DNA from: Acephala macrosclerotiorum
Lineage: Eukaryota; Ascomycota; Leotiomycetes; Helotiales; Mollisiaceae
Assembly: GCA_014904845.1 (NCBI GenBank)
Contig: MU119536.1
Span: forward strand, 1-53,334
Length of the DNA stretch: 53,334 bases
Reading direction: 5' to 3'
Shown here: one piece after another, positions 34,810 through 45,708 of the stretch
Layout of the letters: the number at the start of each line of letters is the position of its first letter
How positions within the stretch are numbered: position 1 is the first letter of the stretch
Made by a program: the position numbers and the translations under genes
The notes under the pieces: generated by a model
What the model was told of the DNA's origin: nothing
Databases searched by the model: none
The model's input: the letters and a program-made list of their open reading frames with translations, nothing else

Positions 34810-35908
34810 TTTAAACGAGATTAAAAGGCTTATTATAATTTTTAACTTATTATTTTTAAATTTCTCTTACAATTCAATTATTAATTTAAACTTTTTCAAA
34901 TTCAAAATAAATATTTTTATTTTTATTTTTATTTTTTATAAATCGAATAAAAATTCAATTTTTTTTTGAACGAGTTAAAATTTAATAAACGTAAAAAAAT
35001 AAAAAATTTTAAAATTAAATTTTCGAAAAACTATATATTTTTAAAAGTATTATTAGAAAAATATATAAAAATTAATTAAATAAAAAAACTCGAAAAAAAA
35101 AAAAATTTATTAAAAAAAAAAAAATTTAATAAATTTTTTTTTATTAAATTATTAAAATAATATTTTATAATTATAATTCTCGACGTATAATTTTTAAATA
35201 TATTAAAAAAACTTTAAATATTTAAATTATTTAATGAAAACTTCGTAAAATAATTTTTTTTTAATTTTTAATTTTAAAATTTTAAATTAAAAAAAAATTC
35301 GTTTTTATTTATAAATATTAATAATAAAAAACATTTAATTAAATAATTTAAAAAGAAAAATTAAAAAAAATATTTAATTAAATAAATATATATTCGAATT
35401 TGAAAAAAATAAAATATTTAAATAATATAAAAAATTAATAAAAAAAATATTTAAATTATAAGTTTTTATTAATTTTTTTTAAATATATATATATATATAT
35501 AAATATTAATTTTGAAATATATTAAAATCGAATATTTTAATTAAATATATTTTTATTTTTTAATCGATTAAAAACGAAATATATTTTTATAAAAAACGAT
35601 TTAAAAATTTATAAAAAATATATTAAATTAATTAAATTTTAATTAGTTTTTTTTATTTAATTTAAACGTTATTAAAAAAATTTAAAAATAAATAAAAAAA
35701 ACTTTAAAAACTTTAAAATTAAATTAATTTACGTAATTTTAAATATTATATTAAGAAATTAATTTATAAATTAAAAAATATAATTAAAATAAAAAAAATT
35801 TAATTATTATTTATTAATTTATATTTTAAATTTTAAATTGAATATTTTCAAATTGAACAAATAATAATTTTTTGAAAAGAGAAAATCATTTGATGGGATT
35901 TGCTTAAG

Positions 35909-35937
35909 TGTGCCACGAGCTGTAAGCCCAACTCTTA
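35909..35937 (-). repeat. Right terminal inverted repeat
   Basis: Mate of 34781-34809. Its inner flank (cttaagc on the reversed strand) matches the left flank (tttaaac) with only C-to-T and G-to-A differences. Confidence 0.85.
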
Positions 35938-36327
35938 TAGTAGGAGGGGCGTCAGCTGGTTACGCGGGTCCGCAGATAATATATGCTAAATTGTAATTCG
36001 CTATGTGCGGCAGTAGTCCGGTGGGGCATTCATAGCCTGTTATTACCCCTTAGGACTGAGGCATTACGCTCAAATAGGTAGCAAGAAAGCCAGGTGGCCG
36101 TGCGACGGAGTTACCCGGGGTTAACACGAGAGTGGTATCGGCTGCGGCTTAACGTGCTTGGGGGATTGCGTTAAAGCCGGCAAAGGAGTTGCATGTGCAT
36201 TCTAATATTGACTGGCGCAGAACGTGGTGCAGGATAAGTATTTGAGCGCTCTGCCCGCGGAGAGTACTTTCGCTTACTCTCGAACCCCTCTCACGCTCTA
36301 ACATCTTCCTTAACCCAATCCAACACA
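35938..36327. promoter_or_regulatory. Promoter region of the MFS transporter
   Basis: 390 bases of normal composition between the transposon and the MFS start. It contains several CGG/CCG words that could bind Zn2Cys6 regulators, and a pyrimidine-rich leader (cttaacccaatccaacaca) just before the ATG at 36328. Confidence 0.35.
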
Positions 36328-38258
36328 ATGTCGTGAATCAGTGTTATCAATATCGAACTGCAGCATTGAATAGCTGTGAATGGCTGGATTGATTCTCGAT
36401 AAAGCTCTCGAGGCCCAGAGATTTATCCCGACGAGGAGCGGCCGCCAAACAACATAGCGAGCACGAACCAATCCGTAAAGTCGTCGGATCGCATACAATC
36501 GTTGCCCCCGGGATCATCTGCTCCTCCCCCACGGGATATACATGGCATTAAGTGGGTGTTCGCTGGTAAGCTCAGATAGGATTATCGGTCCCATAACTTC
36601 AAGTTCGATCCGGTTCCTAATAATCCACGTCATAGTGACTGCCATATTATCAAGCGTATTCTTATTCGCTCTGGACCAGACGATTGTCGCCGATGTTCAG
36701 CCAAACATCATCGCAGAGTTCGGTTCAACCGATAAATTGCCTTGGCTATCGGTGTCATTTCTTCTCGGAAATGCAAGCACTAATCTGTTCTGGTAAGCTT
36801 TTACACTAATTCTACAGCCAAGTTCCTTCAAACAAATCACTAATATTCTCAGGGGACGAATATATGGTCAATTTAATCCAAAATGGATCTATGTGTTCTG
36901 CGTAGCGATTTTTGAGATCGGTTCGACCGTATGCGGGGCAGCGCCTAGCATGAATGCACTCATTATCGGACGTGCTCTGGCTGGCCTTGGCGGCGGAGGA
37001 ATGTACTTGGGTGTGATGATGATGATGTCCCTGTTCACTACACCTCTTGAACGACCAAAGTACATCGGCATCATCGGCGTGGTATTCGGTTTTGGCACGG
37101 TGTGAGTGCCGTAGCCCTTTCTCGGAGAGTCAAGGACGGATAGAGTCTCATTACTGACAATAGAATCTTTGCTACAGCCTAGGACCTGTGATTGGAGGAG
37201 CCTTTGCCGACAATGCATCCACAACCTGGAGGTGGGCCTTTTTTATCAATATTTGCATTGGAGGCGCCTTTTCTCCAGCATATTTCTTCTTGCTTCCGTC
37301 CCGTGATCTCCGACCGGGTGTGAAGTTCTGGGACAGGATGAAAGCTGTTGACTGGGTGGGAAACACTCTCGTCATCGGTGTTTATGTCTCTGGACTCATG
37401 GCCATCTCATTTGGCGGCACAACATTTGCGTGGAACAGCGCTCAAGACATAGCTCTGTTCTCCACCTCGGGCGTTCTGTTCATCGCGCTATGCATTCACC
37501 AAGTTTGGTCAAACTGGCAGAACAGAATGTTTCCGGTGCATTTCCTTAAGAACAGAGGCCTTTTGATACAGTTTTTGGTGGGAGCCTCTGCGGGGACGTC
37601 GTCCTTTGTGACGATCTATTTCATCCCGCTATACTTTCAGTTCGTGCAACACAGCAGTTCTCTCCTTGCAGGTGTACGGTTATTACCATTCATCGGCTCA
37701 CTGGCGACATTTACTATGTTGAACGGCCACCTCATGGCACGATCGGGATACAGCATGCCATGGTACGCCACCGGTTCTGCCCTCGTGATCGCCGCCAACA
37801 GCATGCTCTACACTATCGATCTATCTACTCCAAACGGATTTATTTACGGAGCGATGGTTCTCAACGGAATCGGCACTGGTATGTTTTTAAATGCTCCATT
37901 TGCTGTTGCACAATGGCTTGCTCCACCTGAGGAGATATCGAGCGCCGTTGGATTCATTATGTGTGCTCGAGGAGGAGGACTTGCCATCGCACTGTCCATC
38001 GCAAACGCCGTCTTTCTGAACTTGGCCGAAAACAGGATTCGCAATCTGTTTCCTGCTCTGGACAACGCACAAGTTCAGAGCCTAACCTCAGGCGCAGGGG
38101 GCAATCTATTGGAAACACTCAATCCCACTCAGCAACAGGAAGTCCTAGCAGCTATTGTGCACGCGATCAGTCGTGTCTTTATCACGTCGATGGCCTCCGG
38201 TTGCTTTTGTCTCTGTTTATCGCTTTTTATGGATCGCAGAAAGATCAAGATTGGTTAG
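36328..38258 (+). CDS. MFS multidrug-type transporter (DHA2-like)
   Basis: Plasma-membrane exporter of small molecules, probably proton-driven. Exons: 36328-36332, 36405-36565, 36636-36792, 36853-37101 and 37178-38258. Read straight on from the ATG there are three stops (codons 3, 14 and 25); an intron at 36333-36404 (GTGAAT...AAAG, 72 nt) removes them and gives MSSRGPEIYPDEERPP. Seen: LDQTIVADVQP in TM1, GRALAGLGGGG, the exporter motif LGPVIGGAF followed by WRWAFFINICIGG, about 14 hydrophobic spans, and a full C-terminus at 38258. About 550 residues, normal for the DHA2 type. If the first intron is not real, the stops would make it a pseudogene. Confidence 0.85.
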
Positions 38259-39156
38259 GTATTTGTATATTAAGGTATATATATTTAATTTTCCAAAAAG
38301 GAACCTTTGGATATTTCGATTTTAATTAAAGCCCGTTAAAATATACGAATACTAAGGAATTGACTATATACGAAATATCAGGGGAACTTCCCACTCCCGC
38401 AAAGCCGGTTGAATTGGCGAGCCATCATGCTTAATACCTTGCACGACAATTCAGGTTGTTTTCTTTCAAGCATTGTCAGTAGCACGTTCTTGCTCCATTT
38501 TCTAGCACTAGCTTTGGAAGTTTCCATTTTATCATGCATCGATGGCGCTGTCCCCACTCGCGCATTTCATCCCTGATTTCAATTTGGACTCCTTCAATTC
38601 TTTGTTGCACGTCTCTAGCGTGGTTCATTGACATTTGCCCCACTTTCCTCATCTAGCTAGCGCACATTGCAAACACCTCTTACCGTGGCTACCCAAACTT
38701 AACGCAGTATCTAGAAAGTTGAATTGAGATGTTAAAATATTACATGCATCAAGACCCTTCTGATATCAGCCAATGTTCGTCCTTGCTCCCAAAAGGTGGG
38801 ATACAGGATAATCAGGCAGAGATAGGACATTGAGGATACTTCTTGAGAAATGTCATCACCTCTTTTGTTGCATATCGATAGCGCGGCTTCCTGATGTTTG
38901 CCCCATTTTAATCAGCTCTAGTGCCTTCAACTCCATTGGACTTTCAAATCCCTCGCCATTAAGGCCACTTAGAAAAAGACACTCAAACGCATTCTCATGT
39001 CCTGGAGATTCACTATCTACTCGCAATTAAAATTTCCCCCACAGCCCCAACCCTACAAAACCCCAGCTCTTAAGATCTAACCTTATCCTCTAAAGCGCCC
39101 CAAAAGTCAAAAACACCCACGCCCAAAAGTTCAATGCACTCCACCTCGCTTCAACC
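38259..39156. repeat. Intergenic region with duplicated gene tail and local direct repeats
   Basis: At 38369-38434 the + strand reads YEISGELPTPAKPVELASHHA and a stop, close to the tail of the decayed membrane protein at 29940-30008. Downstream, 38576-38660 and 38855-38930 resemble each other (TTTGTTGCA, TAGCG, TTTGCCCC in order), and both resemble 30095-30180. It looks like a duplicated and worn 3' end of that gene. No complete gene is seen. Confidence 0.5.
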
Positions 39157-40203
39157 TCAATGATCCAATCCATGCACCTGCCTCTCATGCATTCTCAACT
39201 TGTCCCTCCTATAAAAACCCTTCCGTCCCTTCCTCTCACACCACGGCTCTTTGCAATGGTATTTCCACTGCTCTGGAAAATGCACCCCTTCATGACGTTT
39301 CAAATCACTAGGTCTCTTGAACGTTGCGTGGCAGAGGCGGCAGAGATGGCCTTCTGGGGAGGAGTCGATGGTGTTGGGCGTGGTGGCTGACGTGCTTGGA
39401 GATGTGGCGGTCGTAGGATTCGATGAGAACGAGGACGAAGACGAGGCGGAGGAGAACGATCTTTCTTGGCTGGATCTGAAAGCACTGTCCGAGAAGTTGA
39501 ACTCGTTGGGAGAGAAGTCCATTTCTGGAATGTCTGATGGAATGCTTGGGCTTGCCTCGCCGTCGTACAAGTGATTGAAGTTGTTGTAAGGAAAGGCTGC
39601 GTCTTGGCTGAATGTTGAAATGTCTGGATATGCTTCAAAACCCTCCGAGAAATCCATATTCTGTCCAGGTTTATTGACGCTAAAAATGGCGTTTGGATGT
39701 TTTCCGTCGAAGTCGCTCAAGAATGGCCCGCGGATAGCAGTTTGATAATGTTCGGTCTGCTGTTCTGGGTCCTTCTTGGCTTGTACAGAGAAATCGATGT
39801 TGAAACCGAAATTGGCATGGATTTTCACATTCAGGACAGGCTCTCGATCTGCGTTAAGGCCGCTGGCTTGACGGGGTGCTACTATTGAATCCTCATCCCC
39901 AAAAGCAAATTTATGGACTCCACTCGGAAAGACGGCTCTGCGTCCCCCAGATTCTCCAAAAATTGAGTCTTCGCCAAGTCCAATGGTAGGAAAACTGCTT
40001 ATGGCTGGTCCCGGCAGCTCTAGCGGAGGAATTGTATCTATTTTGTTGAAGGTAGGAGGGACAAAACGTCTGTGAACTGTGAGGTCAAACCCATTTTGAC
40101 CACAGAGGTGGAAAACCAAAGAGGCGATATCACTATCTTCAGCTTCAAAACCCTCCAAACCTCGATTTCGGCGATTACCTCCAGAGTGGAAAGCAGAGTC
40201 CAT
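39157..40203 (-). CDS. C2H2 zinc-finger transcription factor
   Basis: From the ATG at 40203 a single exon gives 348 residues. An upstream extension to 40350 is open, but its start is not an ATG, so I prefer MDSAFHSGG. The N-terminal two thirds is acidic and Ser/Pro-rich, with no known domain, and carries a Ser run (SSASSSSSFSS). The C-terminus holds two zinc fingers: CRLCHATFKRPSDLKRHEGVH, and a longer one with HCKEPWCERKG and LRMHERQVH. Such two-finger C-terminal factors are common in ascomycetes; targets are unknown. It looks intact. Confidence 0.85.
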   Translation of the reverse strand: MDSAFHSGGNRRNRGLEGFEAEDSDIASLVFHLCGQNGFDLTVHRRFVPPTFNKIDTIPPLELPGPAISSFPTIGLGEDSIFGESGGRRAVFPSGVHKFAFGDEDSIVAPRQASGLNADREPVLNVKIHANFGFNIDFSVQAKKDPEQQTEHYQTAIRGPFLSDFDGKHPNAIFSVNKPGQNMDFSEGFEAYPDISTFSQDAAFPYNNFNHLYDGEASPSIPSDIPEMDFSPNEFNFSDSAFRSSQERSFSSASSSSSFSSNPTTATSPSTSATTPNTIDSSPEGHLCRLCHATFKRPSDLKRHEGVHFPEQWKYHCKEPWCERKGRKGFYRRDKLRMHERQVHGLDH

Positions 40204-41025
40204 GGCAATTGATCGTGGCTCGATTTTCTCCGCCGCCGAGCTATACTGACCTCGATGCAGATGCACTGGATTTTGAACAGCTGATGGGGCGATTCCCCCT
40301 CCTGTCGCCAACCGAGATTTTCCGTAGGTTCCTCGCCCTTCCCACACCACAAGGTCGAATGCTCACTATCGGAGCGCCATCGATCCCGTGTTTCTAAGGC
40401 CCTTCCATCGCCAATCCTAGTCATTTCAACGATGAACTCCTCACATGAGCCCATCCGGTAAATCCGTGACAGTGAACTAGGAAGTCCGGACACTCTAACG
40501 AGAAACTTGCTATCAGACCCCACGCCCGGCAGATTCTTATCGTCAACTAAGACAACAGATCCTGAAGCCGTGAGAGGTCAGTAAGAGAGACACAGCTTAC
40601 CCAAAACCTTGAGACCAAAAACTACCTGCAGGACGCGTGGCTCTAGACTCGATCTGCTCACAAGCCGGGAGTCGAGCTGCGGCACGAGATAGCTGAGGAG
40701 AGCTGCTATTGCACGCCCCTTGCGGAGCCTTACAATGCAAACGCCCCTCTGCATGATCCTTCATGCACGCGCCCTCATCCTCAGCTCATAAAATGTCCTA
40801 TTGAATCGCTTAGATTGAGGCTGAGTGAGCCATCCTCGGTGAGTAAATTTGGCAACGCCAAGGTATTTGCTAAGCGATGGGTGAAAGCGATTTGGACCAG
40901 CTGAAGCGACGAGCGCAAGAAGAATGGAAAAAACAGTCGGGCTGGCTCACCTCCTTATATCATGCGCTCTCTTCCTCCACCCGCAATCGGTCGCCGCCGA
41001 CCCTTTGCACGTTCCTCAACCACGG
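40204..41025. promoter_or_regulatory. Upstream region of the C2H2 gene
   Basis: About 820 bases, likely the leader and promoter of the C2H2 gene. No other gene is recognised. Confidence 0.3.
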
Positions 41026-41325
41026 CTTAACATTGGCTGAATCCATTTTGCCATTCTTGTTCGAACAAAACGTGCCCCAAACACTCCTTAACATTGGCTA
41101 CATCCATCTACTGTTGTAGTTCAAACAACGATATACTCCGTCTCCTCCCCCGTTCTCGGAGTAGATCTCTTATTCTCCCACACCTTTACCAACGTGACTC
41201 TATCGCTTCAACATTAGCTGTATACATCATTTGTCGTTGTTGGAATAGCGATATACTCCATTTTCCCTCCCCGCTCTCAGAGTTCTCTCACATCCTCACC
41301 AACGCGCCTTCATCACTCCCACTTT
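41026..41325. repeat. Imperfect tandem repeat, unit about 119 bp
   Basis: The word CTTAACATTGGCT (or CTTCAACATTAGCT) recurs at 41026, 41087 and 41206. The last two copies run in parallel through a CGATATACTCC word, a CCCCGTTCTCGGAG / CCCCGCTCTCAGAG word and an ACCAACG word, about 119 bases apart. The first copy is short. No gene is seen here, nor between it and the HET gene. Confidence 0.65.
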
Positions 41326-41708
41326 TACGCAACCACATTCAGTTCTCCTTCATACTCCCACTTTCTCGCCTCACTATATTTCATTGATCTCATCCCCAGC
41401 ATATTTCCAACCACTTATTGTGTTCTAAACAAATTAGTGTTTGAGGTTGAGAAAGGCTGTCCTGCCTGGTGTGTCTGAGCCAGCCGACAGAACTTGCTTG
41501 TCGGAGGCTCAGCCTAGAAAAAGCCACAAATAAAAGTACCATGAAGCTGAGGACATTCATGTGGACTTGGACCGAAGGATATGATGTCCGGGCCATTAAG
41601 CAGAGTGCATAAACTTCCATTGGCGGCTGCTGGAGGTCTAGTCCCAGCTTTCAATGTCTCTCCAGCGTCGAGAGAATTTCTCATTCAATTACACAGTGGG
41701 AGCCTACA

Positions 41709-43826
41709 TCAATACAACAAAATCTCCCCCTCCCTCCAATCCTCCCACCCCAAGACCTCCCCACCCATCCACCCATGCACATACGCATCCCCAACAACCC
41801 TATACGCACCCTTGCTCCTCTCCTTCTCCCCCTCCCTCAACACAAATGGCACAATCCCCCCCTCCAACACCGCTAACTTATCCCCAACCTTCGTCTCCAA
41901 CGGCACCAACCCCACGTATCCCCTCCCCGTAACACACAGCTTATACCCCCGCAATGCCGCCAAACTCTGATAATAATGAATCAAGTCGGGAGGACTCATA
42001 TCCATTCTCTCTTTCGGACTCGGAGCTAGAATCATATCTTTAATATGATGTCTCCAATACACATATTGCTGTCCCATCGCAGCTGGAGCCGCGATACCAT
42101 GACGGCACATTTTATTCGCGATGAGGGTTCGCCATGCTACTTCTGCGATGGGTTCTCCTGTTGGGTAAGTGGGGAGAGAGGCGAAGATTGTATCGGCTTC
42201 GGAGAGGATTCTGTTTGTCACCATTGGGAAGAACATCGAGGAGTCGGTTTGGAGAACAGCGCCAGAGCCGAGACGGGTGACGGTGTCTAGGACACAGCCA
42301 GAGGTTATGAGCTCATCTGGTTTCTCGCCGATTCGAACTTTGGGCCTGGTGTCTCCTGCTGCACGATAGATTTTTTTTTCTGTGGGACCGAGTCGACCTG
42401 CCCACGCTCCCCGTCCTGTTTGTGTTAACCAATATCCGAATGTGGATGGCATGTTGCGGGGAGTCTCTGCGATGCTGGCGCGGTAGAGGATATCCATCAC
42501 ATGGCCTTTCGAGACGAGGACTGAGGCATAACGACACATGGTTGACTTGAGATCTTCGTTGTAGTTCGGTCGTAGGAGCTGTATCTCTTCCGCGTTGAGA
42601 TCTCCTGCCAAGCCCAAGAGGGCGAAGAAACGATCCTTGGGATCTGTCGCTTCTGCTCCACAGGTCTCGTGTATCATATCCATGAGGGGCATTTTAGTAA
42701 ACATTCTCGCACCCTCAGTCCTTTGCTGCTGTCTAGCACTGGGGGAGCTCCCCGATCTCCACATTTGGACCTTCCTCAACCACGGCATATTGAAATCATT
42801 CACCAACCTCTCTGTCCTCTCATCCATATCTTCGCTGGAATCGACCCCAAATATATCCTCACAGTTATACTTTATTCTCGTGAACACTAACGAATAGAAA
42901 TTCTCTACGCCTCTTATCCCAAGTTCTAACCCCTCCACATCTTGCGTATACGGATCACTTGCCCTCAGCAAATTGACATAATAAGTCTTGCATGCAGCAT
43001 CAGTCATACTCACCCAATTCCGTTCCCACTCCCCACACACAATCAACACATCTCTCGCCAATAAAAACTCCTGGATGACCCATACCCGACGGAACCACGG
43101 TCGTCTCCAGAAGGCTCGGTATGGAATCCAAGCTGGGTCGCGCACAGGAGGAAGTCCATATTCTTGAAGGGGTAGTCGAGCCATCTCGTTAGGTCCGAAG
43201 TCGACGGCGGTGATGCGGCCGAGCATGGAGGGGACGGAGGAGCTGTTGTGAGCAGAGGGGCCGAGATAAACGACAGTGAGGGTGGCGAGGGAGTAGATTG
43301 TTGGCATAAGGAGAATTTGGGAACTTTTCTCTTCGTTATTTGTTTGGTCGATGCAGAGAGCGTCGATCCAAAGTGTTCGCGAGGTGTCGGGGAAGCGGAG
43401 TCGAAGGAGGGCGTAATTGAGAGAGGAAGTGATGGGTATGGTTCCTTCATCTGTGGTGATTCGATGTGGCTTCACGTCGCGTCCCCAGCAGTAAGAAAGT
43501 GCCTCATATTGTGGGCAATTGGGGACGAAGACATGGACGAGCTTTCCCGTGATCGGATCTTCTGGACATCCAGGATTGAGAATGAAAAGACGGATGCTGT
43601 CGTTGCTCGAGAGTGATCGGTAGGTGTAAACTTGTGGTGCGATCTCTGGGAAGAATTCCTGTCGCATTAAGTCTTCCAGCTCTGTCAATGTTGGACCTTC
43701 TTGATCTTGGGGGTTCGATTCCTCGTCATACTTGGCAGTCGCCAAACCCCAACCACCATAGAATTCTCTTCGCATCAACGATTCGAGGTCAGAAAAATCG
43801 AATCCCAAGCTCGGTCCGTCAGCCAT
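41709..43826 (-). CDS. HET-domain protein (heterokaryon incompatibility family)
   Basis: One exon, 705 residues, ATG at 43826. The HET domain lies at about residues 105-260 with its three known boxes: YEALSYCWG; LWIDALCIDQTNNEEKSSQI; and RPWFRRVWVIQEF. Ahead of it the N-terminus has an internal repeat (SDLESLMRREF, TELEDLMRQEF). The C-terminal part, with DPKDRFFALLGLA and later GYVGLVPLETKVGDKLAVL, is usual for these proteins. HET domains trigger growth arrest and cell death when unlike strains fuse; the partner of this one is unknown. It looks intact, in contrast to many neighbours. Confidence 0.93.
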   Translation of the reverse strand: MADGPSLGFDFSDLESLMRREFYGGWGLATAKYDEESNPQDQEGPTLTELEDLMRQEFFPEIAPQVYTYRSLSSNDSIRLFILNPGCPEDPITGKLVHVFVPNCPQYEALSYCWGRDVKPHRITTDEGTIPITSSLNYALLRLRFPDTSRTLWIDALCIDQTNNEEKSSQILLMPTIYSLATLTVVYLGPSAHNSSSVPSMLGRITAVDFGPNEMARLPLQEYGLPPVRDPAWIPYRAFWRRPWFRRVWVIQEFLLARDVLIVCGEWERNWVSMTDAACKTYYVNLLRASDPYTQDVEGLELGIRGVENFYSLVFTRIKYNCEDIFGVDSSEDMDERTERLVNDFNMPWLRKVQMWRSGSSPSARQQQRTEGARMFTKMPLMDMIHETCGAEATDPKDRFFALLGLAGDLNAEEIQLLRPNYNEDLKSTMCRYASVLVSKGHVMDILYRASIAETPRNMPSTFGYWLTQTGRGAWAGRLGPTEKKIYRAAGDTRPKVRIGEKPDELITSGCVLDTVTRLGSGAVLQTDSSMFFPMVTNRILSEADTIFASLPTYPTGEPIAEVAWRTLIANKMCRHGIAAPAAMGQQYVYWRHHIKDMILAPSPKERMDMSPPDLIHYYQSLAALRGYKLCVTGRGYVGLVPLETKVGDKLAVLEGGIVPFVLREGEKERSKGAYRVVGDAYVHGWMGGEVLGWEDWREGEILLY

Positions 43827-45708
43827 TGTCAGGAGACAAAGGCGTCACATTGTGGGATTTTGGGCGTTGTGTGTCTGTTCTGTTAATTATGAGGCCTCGT
43901 GGGTGCTTGTAGAAAAGCTCAGCCCCGATAGATATAAAGGTTCACCGAGACGCCCCTACGATATGGTGTGGTTTCCCCGATGCAGAATTTGCGGGATAAT
44001 CTCACATCACAATCTGCGACTCTGCCAACTGATATAAGTGGTAGGTTTTCCCGGTGACGGTAACGTAGCAGAGCTTGTAACCTTATGCGAATACCAAGGG
44101 ACAGCTCAACTTCAAGAAGCAGCGACACAGATCCAATCCAACTTCTCAAAGCCCCAGCCCCAGCCTCAGCAGGACATTGTCTTGGGAAGGGTTCGCGAAA
44201 ACAACTCAAAGCACACAAGCTTGGGAATACACCCGACCGCTTCGGGATCGTGAGAAGCAACCCAAGTTTCTCAATCGTTCGGATGACTATCCTTTAAGCC
44301 TTCAATTTTCTAGTCGCGTGGTTGAATTGAGAGAAAGATAATGTCTGTCCGTCGCGCTGTCGAAAACTGCGACGAGGTCGCTAAATTGCAGGCTTACGCT
44401 AGCTCGAAGCGACTGCTACTAGGCCAGGCCAAGTCCCCTGAAATCCATTCTTCCCTTCTTCACATCATCTAGAGTAATCATGGTACCCGCCAGCTTGAGT
44501 CTTTCACATACTTTCCATTCGAAAACCCAAATATGTCAATCCGGGCTAGCTTCCATTTTTATACCGCTGCTTGAGGAAGTTCTCAGTGAGCATATGGTCA
44601 CGTGGTGAGTCCTCCTTGAGCATCCAAAGCTTTGCCAGTGTTCTTGGTTGGTCAGGACATCGCCAATTCCAGATCTAATGTTGACACAATGGTTCAATCG
44701 TCTTTCCACGTGAACTTATATGCAGATAGAAATACTCACGTGGGACATCGATGTTCAGTTCTCGTGTCGCGGAAGTGAGCCGATGAGGTTTGGAGTTCTG
44801 GTAGAGATACCCTCAAGTTTGAGAGCTTCGAGGAGTGCGACGTGAGTCTTGGGATTATTGTTCCCCCTCTTCTCCTTGTCCCATTTGAACAATACCATTT
44901 TGCTGTTTTCTCTCGAGTTTGACTCGTCTGCAGCCAGGCGGAAAGTTGTTTTTGTCAAAATCCTTGCGGAACAGGCAGATGGTGTTGTTTAGTGTTTAAG
45001 AAAATAGAAAATGCGATCAGGAGAAAGAAGTTCTGACTGATTCTAGCTTACGATTCGAGTTTCCTGCAGTCTACGACAAAAGGCGAGTCCAAACTTAGCA
45101 GAAGAATGATTCCTTGTGGGTGCGCGTAATGGTCTTGGTGCAGTCTGAATCTTGAGAACACTAGTTTAAGAAGAATGCAGAGGCAAAGACAAACCCATAC
45201 ATCATCAATTCTTTTCTAGCGCAACGACTTCTACTTTGATAGGTCTATTCATTTTTTCACCAAGGTTTTCTTTGCTGATCCTGACCCCACCTATAAACAT
45301 TAAGCGAGGTTCACTTCGCCTCAAGTGGACTGTGGGGAGCCCGGCAACGTATTTGTACGCGTACTTGAAACATCGAAATAAGCTTCTAGGACCCAACTGC
45401 GCCTTGGAAATTTCCCCAGCTCCGGCGTTCACCCAATGCATGCGCCACGAACATCGTGACGAATAGCAGGGTGTTGAATGACCATGACGGAATTGGAGGT
45501 GGACTTGTCAAAAGCTTCAATTATTGTCGGCTCCACAGTGCTGGGATGTGTCTTGGGGTTGATTGCGTGCCAAGTCGGCATTGAAATTTTGTCTTGCTGT
45601 TAAATATGCCCTCATATCCTTCTTGTTGATGGGTAACCTTCGTTGTTCACTCGCCGACTTCCCATCTTTCTCTCAGTCATTCATTCTTCATTCGCTTTTA
45701 CCTCCAAA
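43827..45708. other. Long region without a convincing gene
   Basis: About 1.9 kb. It should include the HET promoter and, at its end, a pyrimidine-rich leader of the lactonase-like gene. Minus-strand frames at 44755-44958 and 45205-45441 have coding-like composition and lie in the same frame, but I recognise nothing in them and see no good start or splice path. A + strand 43-residue frame starts at 44342. None is called. Confidence 0.35.

Larger units (their letters stand above)
34781..35937. mobile_element. RIP-degraded DNA transposon with TIRs and TA target duplication
   Basis: Near-identical inverted ends (34781-34809 and 35909-35937) bracket about 1.1 kb of extremely AT-rich DNA. Left: TA-AGAGTTGGGACCACAGC...; right, reversed: TA-AGAGTTGGGCTTACAGC.... 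Both go on to TCGTGGCACA, and the similarity continues inward, where C/G bases on the right are T/A on the left. A TA on each side fits the target duplication of Tc1/mariner-type elements. No transposase can be read because nearly every codon is worn to A/T. It lies at the first codons of the SDR pseudogene. Confidence 0.8.

Noticed and set aside
34787..34969. 60-residue frame in the AT-rich transposon
   Set aside because: Phe/Ile/Asn-rich translation of worn A/T sequence, not a protein.
44755..45441. Two minus-strand frames (67 and 78 residues) in the same frame
   Set aside because: Coding-like composition, but no recognised family, no good ATG for the first, and stops between them; noted only in the region entry.
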